Shown in pieces: positions 1 through 10,199 of a DNA stretch of 64,000 bases. The stretch lies in the NCBI GenBank assembly GCA_030760725.1, contig JASWHV010000001.1, positions 79,381,683-79,445,682 on the forward strand, given 5' to 3'. A program made the position numbers and the translations under genes. Under the pieces are notes generated by a model that saw nothing but the letters and a program-made list of their open reading frames with translations, was not told where the DNA came from and did not search any database. The stretch comes from Neostapfia colusana. Lineage: Eukaryota > Streptophyta > Magnoliopsida > Poales > Poaceae. Each line of letters begins with the position of its first letter. Positions within the stretch are counted from its first letter, which is position 1.

Positions 1-1322
1 CTTCCATTATGAATTTCTTATGATGTGCATTAGCCCAATTGCATAGCCAAGAGAACCGGGGGGTTGAGTCTAAGATTTGAACCTCAAGTAGCCACTGCAA
101 TGCTCAAATGGTATAAGATTCGGTACAAGTCGAGTAGTTGGAACTACTCGCGAGAATAGGCTGAGGTACACCACTCGGTGAGGAAGATAGACAATGAATC
201 ACATGGCCTGAAAGTGAGACCGAGCAGAGAACAGGGGCAGCAGGATGTTGGGGCCTAGGTGTCATAGCTCTGCTTGTGTCGGTTGAGGACCGAGCCGAGT
301 GCGGGCCTGTTGAACAAGCTAGAAATGTACCGAAGACATACTGGCTATATGAGAACCGGGAAACCGATGTAATTCGGGTAGCGATATGTTGAGGCATTGC
401 TTGTCGTCCAATGGTGTTGGTTGAGAGCAGCGAGGTGTAAATTGGCTAGCGGGCACCTTAGGTTGCTAAGCATAGAGATCTCCTGCTCGGGATGATAGGA
501 CCGGTTCAACACTTGGCTAAGGAGTGAAAGGTTATTGCGTACGACGTCCGGGATGGTTGCTGTAGGCAACATCGAGCATGGGCGTACGTGACGTGTTATT
601 CGGGTAACCCTGCAGCCGTAAATCGATTATAATCGCCGTCCCTTAGGGTCAGTGAGTACCACTTGTTCACTGTACAGTGATGTAGGAAGAATAGGCTAGA
701 TGTCATGCTTAAAAGTTGCTGTTTGAAAGTCTTATGTTGATTGTTAATGAAGTGCTTTAGCTTAGAGCAAATTAATGTTCTTTTCAACCTTAGGCAGGGC
801 ACATAAAAGGAATGTGTTTCTTGTTTAATTTGATTGCGGATTTCCTATGTGTCTTAGCCCAAGGTTCTCCAATAATTTGAGGCTAAAACTTGAAAGTAAG
901 AGTCAACTAATTAGGCGAGTCCTTATGCAAATTACTTACCTATTGTACACTTAAATTCCAGCATGTAGAGTTGCATGTTTAGATGAGACGGGTAAGTCTT
1001 GTTGAGCCGTCGTGCTCACAGCTTGTTGTTGAAGCATTTGCAGGGTCTTACGAGGAAGAGGAGGCTCCTGAGGAGGAGACGGGTCCCCCAGAGGAAACCA
1101 CCGTCGAGTGGGTCACGTTCTCAGGCTGAACATGAGACCTTTTTCTTAGTCTACATCCGAGAGTGTTGACTATAACGGTATTTTGTTTTAAATATGTTTC
1201 TAAACAAGTTTATGTAATAAAATTAATCTTCCGAATGATGTCTTCGATGTGTGTTATCCGGTACTGTCTATCGCAACACCCCTCAGCGCGATCCTAGATG
1301 TCAGGACCATCGGGTCCCCGCA
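1..1322 (+). repeat. LTR-A: 3' part of a gypsy LTR
   Basis: This stretch matches the 3' third of the other plus-strand LTRs (12290-13620 and 59010-60353): the same hairpins, the same acidic reading frame, AATAAA at 1216-1221, and an end at CCCCGCA just before a primer binding site. The LTR continues left of the window. Its last 120 bases differ from the G1 3' LTR more than the fragment at 2117-2240 does, so LTR-A probably belongs to an older or different subfamily member rather than being G1's own 5' LTR. Minus-strand reading frames here are shadows. Confidence 0.85.
1044..1129 (+). other. LTR exon C-like acidic frame (LTR-A copy)
   Basis: It follows TTTGCAG, a good splice acceptor. Two bases (GG) complete a codon, then the frame runs S-Y then four E, A-P-E-E-E and ends in TGA at 1127-1129. 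The same frame is kept in the G1 3' LTR (13302-13390), the solo LTR (60034-60122) and, with one stop, the G2 LTR (37084-37175). The C-terminal part is shortened: the segment coding for the CTPPC-like end in the other copies is missing. The matching upstream frame (exon B) lies left of the window. That this is an exon is inference. Confidence 0.45.
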
Positions 1323-1325
1323 TCA

Positions 1326-1337
1326 TGGTATCAGAGC
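1326..1337 (+). other. Primer binding site (first)
   Basis: TGGTATCAGAGC is complementary to the 3' end of plant initiator tRNA-Met, the usual primer of Ty3/gypsy elements. It sits three bases after the LTR-A end. Confidence 0.9.
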
Positions 1338-2116
1338 TCCGTTGAGGTTTAACGCACTAAAAAAGACAGGATTTTCAAAAACTAGGTGAGGAATGAGTTA
1401 TTAGCCCACATAAGGATGTTATTAGTGTATAGAAAGTGCCAACACTAACTTACTTGTTATGTCAGAAAATCATGCTTCTAGGGACTCTCTATGTATTGGG
1501 TGGTTCATGTAAGCGCCGTCCACCAGTGCGCACAAGCTAAAGGGTGGAGCCTCATGGGTGGTAGGTAACCCAGCCATCTTAGGTATCCTCTAGGACTCTT
1601 CATGTTGTCTGGGGTATTTGATCAATGCCAGTCCCCGGCGTGCTACGGGCAAGTAGGTGGAGACCCCGTCACGTGGTTGGTAACGTGAACACGTAGCTCA
1701 AACCGTGTTTGGCTTGAGAACACCCATGCGACTGACGACGGACAGGTGTATGAGAACTTTTATGGAGCCGGGTTCAGTGTGCAGCTGAACCTGATGATTG
1801 TGTAAGCTTATGCAGGTAGTCTAACCACGAATCGGTAGTCGAGTAGAACACGTGTGTGAGAGTCACTTAGTGCCACTAAATTGACGAAGCCGGCTAAATC
1901 CGGTAATAGGGTTTTCTTTGTGAGGAACGAAGTACCGGCATGACTTGGTGACGCTTCGATGTCACACTCCATTAAATGTTGAACATCATTGTAAAAGTTG
2001 AAATTTTGATCCGGAGAACTTAAAAGATGATCAGAACTTCAAAAGTAAGCAAGTTTCAACTTATGTAATACTAGGAACAGAGTCCTCTGTTTTCAGCTGA
2101 ACTAATGCTGAAGTTA

Positions 2117-2240
2117 TAAACCTGTTTATGTAATAAAACTTTGCTTCCGCTTTGTATCTATGACGTGCGTTATCCGGTGCTGTGCAACGCAGCACCCCTC
2201 AGCGTGATCCTGGCTCGACAAGGCCGTTGGGGCCGTGTCA
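2117..2240 (+). repeat. Short LTR 3' end, probably G1's truncated 5' LTR
   Basis: About 124 bases match the last part of the G1 3' LTR (13497-13620) closely, including AATAAA at 2132-2137, CGCAGCACCCCTCAGCGTGA and the terminal GGCCGTGTCA. It is directly followed by a primer site. The resemblance to the 3' LTR of G1 is clearly better than that of LTR-A, so I read this as what remains of G1's own 5' LTR. Confidence 0.7.
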
Positions 2241-2243
2241 GCA

Positions 2244-2255
2244 TGGTATCAGAGC
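2244..2255 (+). other. Primer binding site (second, G1)
   Basis: A second TGGTATCAGAGC lies 918 bases after the first, three bases after the 124-base LTR end. It is the site adjoining the G1 internal region. Confidence 0.9.
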
Positions 2256-3743
2256 TCGCTTGAGGTTTAACGCACTACAAATGTCATCTTTTTCAAAAAT
2301 CCAGTGAGGAATGAGTTAGTAGCCCATATAAGGATGTTATTAGTGTATAGAAAGTGGCATACTAACCTATTTGCTTATGTCAGAAAATCGTGCATCTCAG
2401 GACGCTTTATGTCTTGGGGGGGTGCACGTAAGCGCTGTCCACCAGTGCGCACAAGCTGAAGGGTGGAGCCCCACGGGTGGCAGGTAACCCAACCCGCTTT
2501 AATATCCTCTATAACTCTTCATGTCGTTTGGGATATTCGAGCAACGTCTGTCCCTGGAGTGCTTTGGGCAATTTGGGAGACCCCGTCACGTGGTCAGTAA
2601 CGTGAACACGTAGCTCAAGGCATGTTTGGTTTGAGAACATCCGAGCGAGTGATGACGGCCGGCTGTACGAACTGTATGGATACCGGGCTCGGTGTGCAGC
2701 CGAGTCTGACAATTGTTTGAGTTATCTGCAGGTAGTCTAACCACGAAACAGTAGACATGTAACATCCGTGTGCGAGTGACGTTTAGTGCCACTGAACTAA
2801 CGAAGCCGGCTAAGTCCGGTATGGATTTTTCTTTGTGAGTACGTAGTACTGACATGAACTGGTGACGCATCGACGTCACACCCCACTAAATGAGCAACTT
2901 CATTGTAAAACTTGAAAGTTTTAATCCAGAGCACTAAAACTTTGATGTAACTCCTTCCCTTAATCAGGATGTTCAAAGTTAATAAGTTTTCCACTTATAG
3001 GATACTAAGGACAGAGTCCTCTGTTTTCAGCTGAAATAGGGCTGAAGTTAATCAGAGGTTAGAGGTTGAGTCCTTTCGAGGTTAGGGTCATATGATACAT
3101 TTATGGAAAGCTTTGGAAGAGCTTTACATCTTTTCTGTTGAGGTCCAGAGGTGTTTCATCCCCTAACCAATCGAAAAATGCAGTAGAGTTGAAACTGTCC
3201 AGAAAACAGGGCAGAGCAAACACTCTCTGTAACTCTCTGTAAATTGAGCATAACTTCCTGCATAAAAATCCAAAAATAGAAAAATGAGGTAGTTCTGAAA
3301 ATTTTATGAGATGGATTACAATTTCGTAACATAAAGTTTTGTCAGATTGGGAGTAGAATTAATTGGAATTCTTGGATCAAATCAGTACCTCAAGCAGGGA
3401 GGTGCTGTCCAATTTTCTCCAGAAATTCTGTCAACCTTGAAATCTCATAACTTTTGAACCAGGACAGATCTTAGGCCGAGCAAATACTTTCTGGAAAGCT
3501 ATTCAAGTTATCTTTAACTTTGATGTTGAGTTCCAGAATTGGTTTTGCTTTCAGCATGGTCTACATCAGGTTGAAATGGAAACTGGTCAGGGCTGTCAAA
3601 TTGGACAGCAGATCAGCAGTCAAACTTGTTTAAGTTTGGACTATGCTTCCAAGTTTTATGGGTTCAATGAAATGTTTTATGTTATAACACAATGGTTTAC
3701 TGTTTAAATAAATATTTAACATTTCTTAAATATGTTTCCACAG
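2256..3743 (+). other. G1 leader, intron-like, ending in a splice acceptor
   Basis: No coding region is seen. The first 800 bases repeat the upstream leader copy. The second half (3050-3743) is T-rich, resembles a plant intron and ends TATGTTTCCACAG directly before the first ATG of ORF0 (acceptor AG at 3742-3743). Related leader sequence occurs in reverse orientation in R1 (19961-21726) and R3 (46184-46940). Use of the acceptor is inferred; the donor could not be placed. Confidence 0.6.
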
Positions 3744-4706
3744 ATGAAAGCAGATAAACAATTGGAGAACGGTTGGGTGGTGTCCCACTGTTCTCACCGA
3801 AGCGGTTACCCGGAAGTGTTGAGGCAAATGCTTCAATATTTCGGGTATGTTGAGATGCTGTAGTACCTCGCCAAGGAAGAAGGCAAGGAGGGGAAAAAGA
3901 TGTGGACGATCCATGTCGAAGTTCCTGCAGGACCTACGCCACCCGGTTGGGCGCCGTTCACCGTTACGGTGAGAGGTAGACAACCGGAGGGAATGTGGCA
4001 AGTGGCAGCCCGCGACACCATGTCGCGTTTCTTCCAGCTACATGTGAGAGCTATGGAGGGCACTCCATGCACACTCGTTCCGGTGGAGGGACGGGCTAAT
4101 CATGTGTGGGAAGGGAGGTACATGGAGGGAACAGATCCGGGTTGCCCAAGGTACAACCCCGCGGAGGCGAACCTCAGCCTCCAGATAAGGGCGGGAAAAG
4201 CCGTGATGGATAGCCAAGCTGTTCATAAGGAATGTCTCGCCATGAAACTCAAAGAGAGCAACAGCCGTGGAGATCATTTCGAGTGTGCTCACAGCGCACT
4301 CCGCAATGTTCTCCTTCCGATGATTAAGCGGCTGAACGAACAATATAATCAGTTGCATCGGCTGAAGAAGGCGAAGAAGAAAAGCCGTGTCGACATCGCG
4401 GCTTTGCAACAACAGGTGCAGGCTCTGACCCAGCAGAACGAGGTCCTCACTCAAGAGCGATACGATGCTATTGAGGAGGGGCAAGGCTGGGAAGAGGACT
4501 ACAACCAAGCCATGGACGAGGTGCATGTGTTGCAGGACCTCGTACCTCCGGTAATGGGCATACCGGTAGTAGGTGCTGTACCTGTGGTTTTGGGTCTTAC
4601 GGCAATGGGAGAAACCGAACTGGAAGAGGAGGTCATGGACCCAGAGCCACCAGCAGAGGTACCGGAGGAGGACAATCTGCAGGAGGTCGAGTTCTACTCC
4701 GAGTAG
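3744..4706 (+). pseudogene. ORF0: extra gene upstream of gag in G1
   Basis: About 320 codons from the ATG right after the acceptor at 3742-3743, with one in-frame TAG at 3861-3863; the longest uninterrupted part starts at the ATG at 3900. Residues about 20-100 read as helix (PEVLRQMLQYFGY), strand (WTIHVEVPA), strand (PFTVTVRGR), helix (QVAARDTMSRFFQ), the order of a double-stranded-RNA-binding fold; this is inference from pattern alone. A Lys/Arg-rich stretch starts near residue 206, followed by a coiled coil (repeats of LQQQVQALTQQNEVLTQ) to about 270. The tail is very acidic (EEEVMDPEPP, EVPEEDN). A second copy lies in G2 at 25491-26177. It is not gag: it lacks a zinc knuckle and a separate gag follows. 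Grass genomes carry similar uncharacterised retroelement-associated proteins as far as I recall. Function unknown. Confidence 0.7.
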
Positions 4707-4979
4707 GAGGTTACTGTTGCCATGTAGGGCAGCTGGGGTGATGTAACCCAAACTTTTGTAATCAGTGACATGTCGGGTAGACAGTAGCGTATGTATAGGT
4801 AGTGACGACATGAGCACGACTTCTCGGAGACCCGAGACTAATGTATCTTGTATAAAGTTTATGCTTTATCAATATATGTGCATGTTGTGCAAATTATTCA
4901 TGCGTCACTTCAATACCTATGGTTTCATATGGAATTTTAAGTATGATATGTGCTGATCGCTGCTGTTTTGAATTTCAGA
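4707..4979 (+). other. ORF0-gag spacer with splice acceptor
   Basis: Noncoding, 273 bases, T-rich, ending TTTTGAATTTCAG (AG at 4977-4978) with the gag ATG two bases on. G2 has the same arrangement (AG at 26381-26382, ATG at 26384). This suggests that gag may be expressed from an RNA in which ORF0 is spliced out; not shown by sequence alone. Confidence 0.5.
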
Positions 4980-6190
4980 ATGACTTGTATTCGTGCCAAC
5001 CCAGACGTTGGGGGTTCCAGTCGGGGGGAGAGACCTCCCAATAGCCTCCCGAGGATTCCTCGGGACAGCAACAGCAGCAACAGCAACAGCAACAACCGCC
5101 ACCGCCAATGGTTACTTTGGCTGACATTGTAGCAGCGATGGCAGGCTCTCATCAGCAGCACACGGAGTTGCTGCAGACCATCATTGCGAATACGTCTCGA
5201 CCAGAGAGGCGTCAAGATCGTGAGGAGCACCAACAGAGCTCCTACTCCGATTTTCTGGCTACTCATCCCCCGGTATTCTCAAGGGCGGATGAACCCCTCG
5301 ATGCGGACAACTGGCTCCGCACGATGGAGATGAAGTTCGGGCTGCTCCAAGTGAGTGAGCAGCGCAAGACTCAGTTCACGGTCCAACAGCTCCAGGGATC
5401 CGCGAGCGTGTGGTGGGCGAATTATTGTGCTTTGCAGCCCACCGAGTGAGTTATGACCTGGGCGGAATTCCGGACGGCCTTCAGGGCCTATCACATACCG
5501 CCGGGTCTCATGAAGAGGAAGACACAGGAGTTCTTACGCCTGCAGCAAGGGAGCCGGAACACGCTGGAATACTCCAGGGCGTTCAATGATCTTGTGCTCT
5601 ACGCTTCGTACGCCGATACCGACGAGAAGCGGCGGGATCATTTCTACCATGGGCTTAACCCGCTCCTGAAAGACAAGCTGGCGATGTTCAATCGCGGCAG
5701 CCTCAATGACATAATTGATGCTGCGATTGTTCAGGAGGACTCCGGCAAGGAGTTAGCGGCGGCGGAAAGGAAGCGAAGTGCGCCACAAAGCAGCGGAGAA
5801 GGAGGTGGTCCTTCTCAAAAATATCGGATGGTGAGTCACCGACCATCGGGTCCACGCTGGCAGCCACCACAGAGGTCGATGCCATTCTGCAGTCAGCCAT
5901 ATTCTCCACCGGCATTCAGGCCGGCACTGCCAGTTCCACCTCCGTAGCAACAACAGCAGCAGCAGGCGATGCCGCATGCGTATGCACGTCAGCAGCGCAT
6001 ACCGGGCTTTCGTCCCCCAAGCACCGGCCAAGCAGCAGCCACATGCTACAAATGTGGTCGTCCAGGACACTTCGTCAGCAGTTGTCTGGAGAGGCAAGGC
6101 GGCGGAGTTGCACCGCAACTTCCGTGGAGGAATCAGCCCCGGAACCCCACTAATGCGCGGCGGGCAAACCCTAGGCCCTGCACCGTCCAT
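4980..6190 (+). pseudogene. gag: G1 gag (capsid and zinc knuckle), broken
   Basis: The structural protein of the element's particle. It starts at the ATG after the acceptor at 4978 (N-terminal NPDVGGSSRG). The frame is lost in a Gln/Asn-rich stretch before 5108, then resumes with VTLADIVAAMAGSHQQHTEL. The retrotransposon gag core follows (ADNWLRTMEMKFG, WWANYC, AEFRTAFRAYHIPPG, YHGLNPLLKDKLAMFN). In-frame stops lie at 5447-5449 and 5945-5947. The zinc knuckle is complete at 6044-6085 (CYKCGRPGHFVSSC, except the spacing partner is Ser-Ser-Cys). Gag and pol share one frame from 5108 onward. Confidence 0.85.
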
Positions 6191-6650
6191 CAACTTGCCA
6201 TAGAGGACGTGCCAGAGGGTGAACCAATCCTTGCGGGAATGTTCCAACTCCACCAGCATCCCGCTATAGTGTTACTTGATTCAGGCGGTACACATAGCTT
6301 CATTAGCCAAGCTTTTATTGCTAAATATAGCTTGCAAATACTACCCACTGATAGTTCATACTTGATTTGTTCACCGGGTGGGAAAATTTCAGCAAGCATG
6401 ATTGTTCCCAAAGCACCATTATGCTTAGAGGGTAGAGTATACCCTACGTCTCTCATAGTTTTAGAGGGACAAAAGGTCGATGCCATCTTAGGGATGTCGT
6501 GGTTAACCCGCCACGGCGCTGTTTTAGACACCGTCCTCCAAGTTGTGAACTTGAACTCAGAAGTGCACGAATCTCATTCCTTATTTCTGGATAGTCCAGA
6601 AATAAAACTTCCAAGTTTGTATCAATCCACAACCATCAGATTGGAAGACA
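6191..6650 (+). pseudogene. G1 aspartic protease domain
   Basis: Retropepsin-like protease that would cut Gag-Pol. The active-site motif at 6278-6289 reads DSGG followed by THSFIS; the family has DSGA, so Ala is replaced by Gly. The flap and C-terminal hydrophobic strand follow (CSPGGKISASM, VDAILGMSWL). It is in frame with gag and RT and has no internal stop, but lies between stops at 5945 and 6791. Confidence 0.85.
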
Positions 6651-7490
6651 TTCCAGTAGTCCGTGAGTTCCCTGACGTGTTCCCGGATGATTTACCGGGG
6701 ATGCCGCCCGACCGACAGGTGGAGTTCAAGATTGAACTTGCACCAGGAACCATGCCAATATCCCGAAGGTCGTACAAAATGGCGCCCAAGTAATTGGCTG
6801 AACTGAAGACGCAGTTAACAGACCTGCTGGAGAAGGGTTTTATTAGGCCGAGCTCCTCGCCATGTGGCTGTTCGGCCTTATTTGTGAAAAAGAAAGACGA
6901 GACGTTACGGCTTTGCGTGGACTATCATCCCATCAAGAACAAGTACCCGTTGCCACGGATCGACATGTTGTTTGATCAGTTGGTCGAAGCAAAGATCTTT
7001 TCCAAGATGGACTTAAGATCCGGGTACCATCAGATCAAGATACGGGCTGAGGATATTCCGAAGACGGCTTTCTCGACAAGGTACGGACTGTATGAGTATC
7101 TGGCATGTCCTTCGGCCTCACCAACGCTCCAGCTCACTTCATGTATTTGATGAACTCGGTATTCATGCCGGAGCTGGACAAGTTTGTCGTGGTCTTCATC
7201 GACAATATATTGGTATATTCCAAGTTGGAGGAAGAACACAAGAAGCATCTGCGTATAGTCTTGCAACGGCTGTGGGATCACAAGCTATATGCGAAAGTGT
7301 GAATTCTGGATATCGCAAGTGCCTTTTCTCAGGCATATTATCTCAGCGGAGGGAATCGCTGTAGACCCGAGTAATATCACACAAGTGCTGAATTGGAAGT
7401 CCCCGAGAACTGTTCACCAGGTATGGAGTTTCCTTGGACTCGCGGGATATTATCGGAGGTTCATTCCGAACTTCTCAATGCCAAGCCTAT
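6651..7490 (+). pseudogene. G1 reverse transcriptase domain, inactive
   Basis: Ty3/gypsy RT. Conserved blocks are present: LEKGFIRPSSSP, RLCVDYHPI, FSKMDLRSGYHQIKI, MSFGLTNAPAHFMYLMN. TAA at 6791-6793 interrupts just before the domain core. Part of the VDYRPLN-VT block is deleted (the segment between HPI and KNKYPLPRID is short). Frameshifts lie near 7100 and 7300. The catalytic motif at 7195-7206 reads FIDN instead of FIDD, so the second Asp is lost. The element cannot replicate on its own. Confidence 0.9.
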
Positions 7491-8300
7491 GACGGAGCTG
7501 CTGAAGAAGGCTACAAAATATGTTTGGAGTCCAGCATGTGAAGCAGCGTTTAAGGCATTAGTGAAGCACCTAACATCAGCACCGGTTTTGGCGCAGCCAG
7601 ACACAACAAAACCGTTCGATGTGTACTACGATGCATCCGGCATTGGGCTCGGATGTGTGCTGATGCAAGACCGAAGAGTGGTCACGTATGGATCACGGCA
7701 GCTCAGAAACCATGAGCATAATTATCCAACTCACGACTTGGAGCTCGCTGCCATGGTGCTCGCACTTAAAATGTGGAGGCACTACCTACTCGGTAACCTC
7801 GTGCATTTATATACCGACCACAAAAGCCTCAAGTACATATTCACTCAGAAAGAGCTGAACATGAGGCAACGAAGATGGTTAGAATTGATAAAGGATTACG
7901 AAATAGTGATCCATTATCACCCCGGCAAGGCAAACGTAGTGGTGGATGCGCTGAGCCGCAAGTCACACGTCAACAATCTGACCATCACATCGTTGGAAGA
8001 GAGCGAGCCACCATTGCATGTGATTCCACATGGCGCTCTCTACAACTTAGCTTTAATCCCCACCATCCGTGAAGAGATAGCGGCAGCTCAGAAACATGAC
8101 CAGGGCATGTCGCATTTGCGGAGACGTATAGACAGTGGGGAGCAGAAATGTTTCCGGAAAGACGGAGACGACGTCCTATGGTTTAAGGACCGGATCGTCG
8201 TACCCCGTAACCCGGAGTTACGGAAAAAATCTTTTATGAGGCTCACTTGTCGAAGTTTTCTATTCACTCCGGCAGCAACAAAATGTATAAGAACTCAGAA
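7491..8300 (+). pseudogene. G1 RNase H domain and linker
   Basis: RNase H of the gypsy type: TKPFDVYYDASGIGLGCVLMQ, ELAAMVLALKMWRHYL, VHLYTDHKSLKYIF, VVDALSRKSH. The Asp-Glu-Asp residues expected of the family are visible (YDAS, LELA, YTDH). It is read in one frame from 7393 to 8304, which ends at the start of the integrase zinc-binding domain, where the frame is lost again (LTCRSFLFTPAATKCI). Confidence 0.85.
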
Positions 8301-9349
8301 GTAAGTTTTGGTGGACACGAATGAAGCAGGAGATCGCAAAGTACGTGTCCGAGTGCGATACATGTCGAAGGGTGAAGGCAGATCATATGCGGAAACCGGG
8401 ACTGCTACAATCACTGGGCATTCCTGCCTGGAAGTGGGAGGATGTGAGCATGGACTTCATCGTCGGTTTACCTACCACTTTTCAGAAACATGATTCTGTG
8501 TGGGTGATCGTCGACCGGCTCACCAAAGTTGCCCATTTCATCCCGGTCAACACAAACTACAACGCCAAGAAGTATGCTGAATTGTACATCTCACGGATCC
8601 TATGCTTATACGGTGTACCCCACACCATCATATCGGATTGGGGCACTTTATTTGTGTCCCGTTTTTGGGAGCAGCTACACGCTGGGTTGGGGACGAAGCT
8701 GATCCATAGTTCAGCATACTACCCGCAGATGGATGGGCAAACCGAGCGGGTAAACCAAATTTTAGAAGATATGCTACGAGCTTGCGCTATCAACCACGGC
8801 AATAATTGGGATGATCACTTGCCGTTGGCCGAGTTCTCGTACAACAATGGGTATCAAGCCAGCATCAAGATGGCGCTATACGAGGTGCTATACGGGAGAA
8901 AATGCCGCACACCACTGAATTGGTGTGAGTCTGGCGAAAGGGTCACCTTCGGGATTGATATTGTCAATAACACGGAGGAAAAGGTTCGGCTGATCCAAGA
9001 GAACCCAAAAGCTGCCCAATCCCGACAGAAACAGTATGGGGACCGGAGAAGACGCCCATTACAATTCGAAGTCGGGGATCACGTATACCTACGTGTGTCT
9101 CCAATGAAGGGCGTGAACAGATTCAGGGTGAGGGGAAAGTTGGCACCCCGATTCATCGGTCCATTTCAGATTACAGAAAGATGTGGATCAGTAGCATACT
9201 GGTTGAATTTACCAGAAGTACTCTCTGGTTTGCATGACGTCTTTCACATTTCCCAGCTGAGGAAGTGTCTCAAGGTATCAACTACCATTCAGCTGGAGGA
9301 TATAGAAGAACTGAAACCGGATCTCACGTATCGGGAGGAACCGGTTTAG
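8301..9349 (+). pseudogene. G1 integrase
   Basis: Integrase of the element. The Cys pair of the N-terminal zinc domain (CDTCRRVKADHM) is present. The catalytic core shows MDFIVGLPTT (first Asp), HTIISDWGTLFVS (second Asp, with Trp where the family has Arg) and TERVNQILEDML (Glu). The C-terminal domain with RGKLAPRFIGPF and HDVFHISQLRKC follows. Open from 8321 to a TAG at 9347-9349. Confidence 0.9.
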
Positions 9350-9502
9350 ATTATTGATGAAAAGGCCCGAACCGCACGAAACCGTACATTGTGGTTCTAC
9401 AAAGTTCTATGGAGTAATTACTCCATAGACGAAGCGACATGGGAGAGCGAAGGATTTCTTCACGCTAACTACCCCAACTTTTTCACGTCGCATATACGGT
9501 AA
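9350..9502 (+). pseudogene. G1 chromodomain-like C-terminus
   Basis: The frame continues past the TAG at 9347-9349 to TAA at 9500-9502. It shows the chromovirus tail: WFYKVLWSN then EATWESEGFL and NYPNFF. In chromoviruses this part guides insertion towards particular chromatin. Its presence places these elements in the chromovirus branch, Tekay/Del-like by my reading. Confidence 0.75.
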
Positions 9503-9558
9503 TTTTTCCACCGTCCTCTCTCTCATTTTCACCTTATAATCTTGGGACGAGATTCTTT

Positions 9559-9570
9559 TAAGGGGGGAGG
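9559..9570 (+). other. Polypurine tract of G1
   Basis: TTTTAAGGGGGGAGGAA lies directly before the 3' LTR and would prime plus-strand DNA synthesis. The same tract precedes the G2 3' LTR and, reversed, the LTRs of R1 and R4. Confidence 0.9.
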
Positions 9571-10199
9571 AATGTCAGGGCCTAAGTTTTTGGCACATAT
9601 TCAAAGTGTTCATCACCACACACACACACTTCATTTGAAGAAACTTGATGAATACATTTGAAGAGCAAGTAAACACCATCAACATGCTCATTAGAGAATA
9701 AACTCACAAAATGCAAAAGTGGCATTTCCCACATGCATCATTTAGGGGCTGGACATATGAAAAACTCCTACACCTTGCTAGGAATGTCCATGCCAAATTT
9801 CATCCAAATCCAAAACCTTTTTGAGGTCTTTTTGGGTATATCTAGAAAGAGGGTGGTTTGAACTCAAATTCAAATTCAAACTATTTCCATCCCATGAATT
9901 CAAAAGTGGGAGGCATATTCTTACTCAGCACATTTTTGTGAGCTCACGAACCAATTTTCACTCCATTTGGAGTTGATCTTGACATGAGCTAAGTTTAGCA
10001 AATTCAAACTTTATTTGAATTTCAAACTGCATATGTGCTGAAGATATATTCAAACAAGACCCAATTTGAATTCTGTCCAATTCAAATGGCCCAGGGGTAG
10101 GTAATTCAAATGACCAAGGTTACTTGGGTCTCTACTTTTTAGAGCAGTGGGGAAAATTGAATTTCAGAGGTTAAACCCCAGGTGGGACCCACATGTCAG

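Larger units (their letters stand above)
1201..3050 (+). repeat. Tandem duplication: LTR end + primer site + leader
   Basis: Copy one (1201-2116) and copy two (2117-3050) each start with TAAAC..GTTTATGTAATAAAA, pass an LTR end and a primer binding site, and end in CTCTGTTTTCAGCTGAA...GCTGAAGTTA. Shared leader blocks include GTGCGCACAAGCT and GGATGTTATTAGTGTATAG. The copies differ by many substitutions and small indels, so the duplication is not recent or joins two different family members. No protein is coded here. Confidence 0.85.

Noticed and set aside
1..1322. LTR-A as the 5' LTR of G1
   Set aside because: The inner LTR end at 2117-2240 is clearly closer to the G1 3' LTR.
4038..4817. 259-codon minus frame opposite ORF0
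   Set aside because: Shadow of ORF0; no motif of its own.
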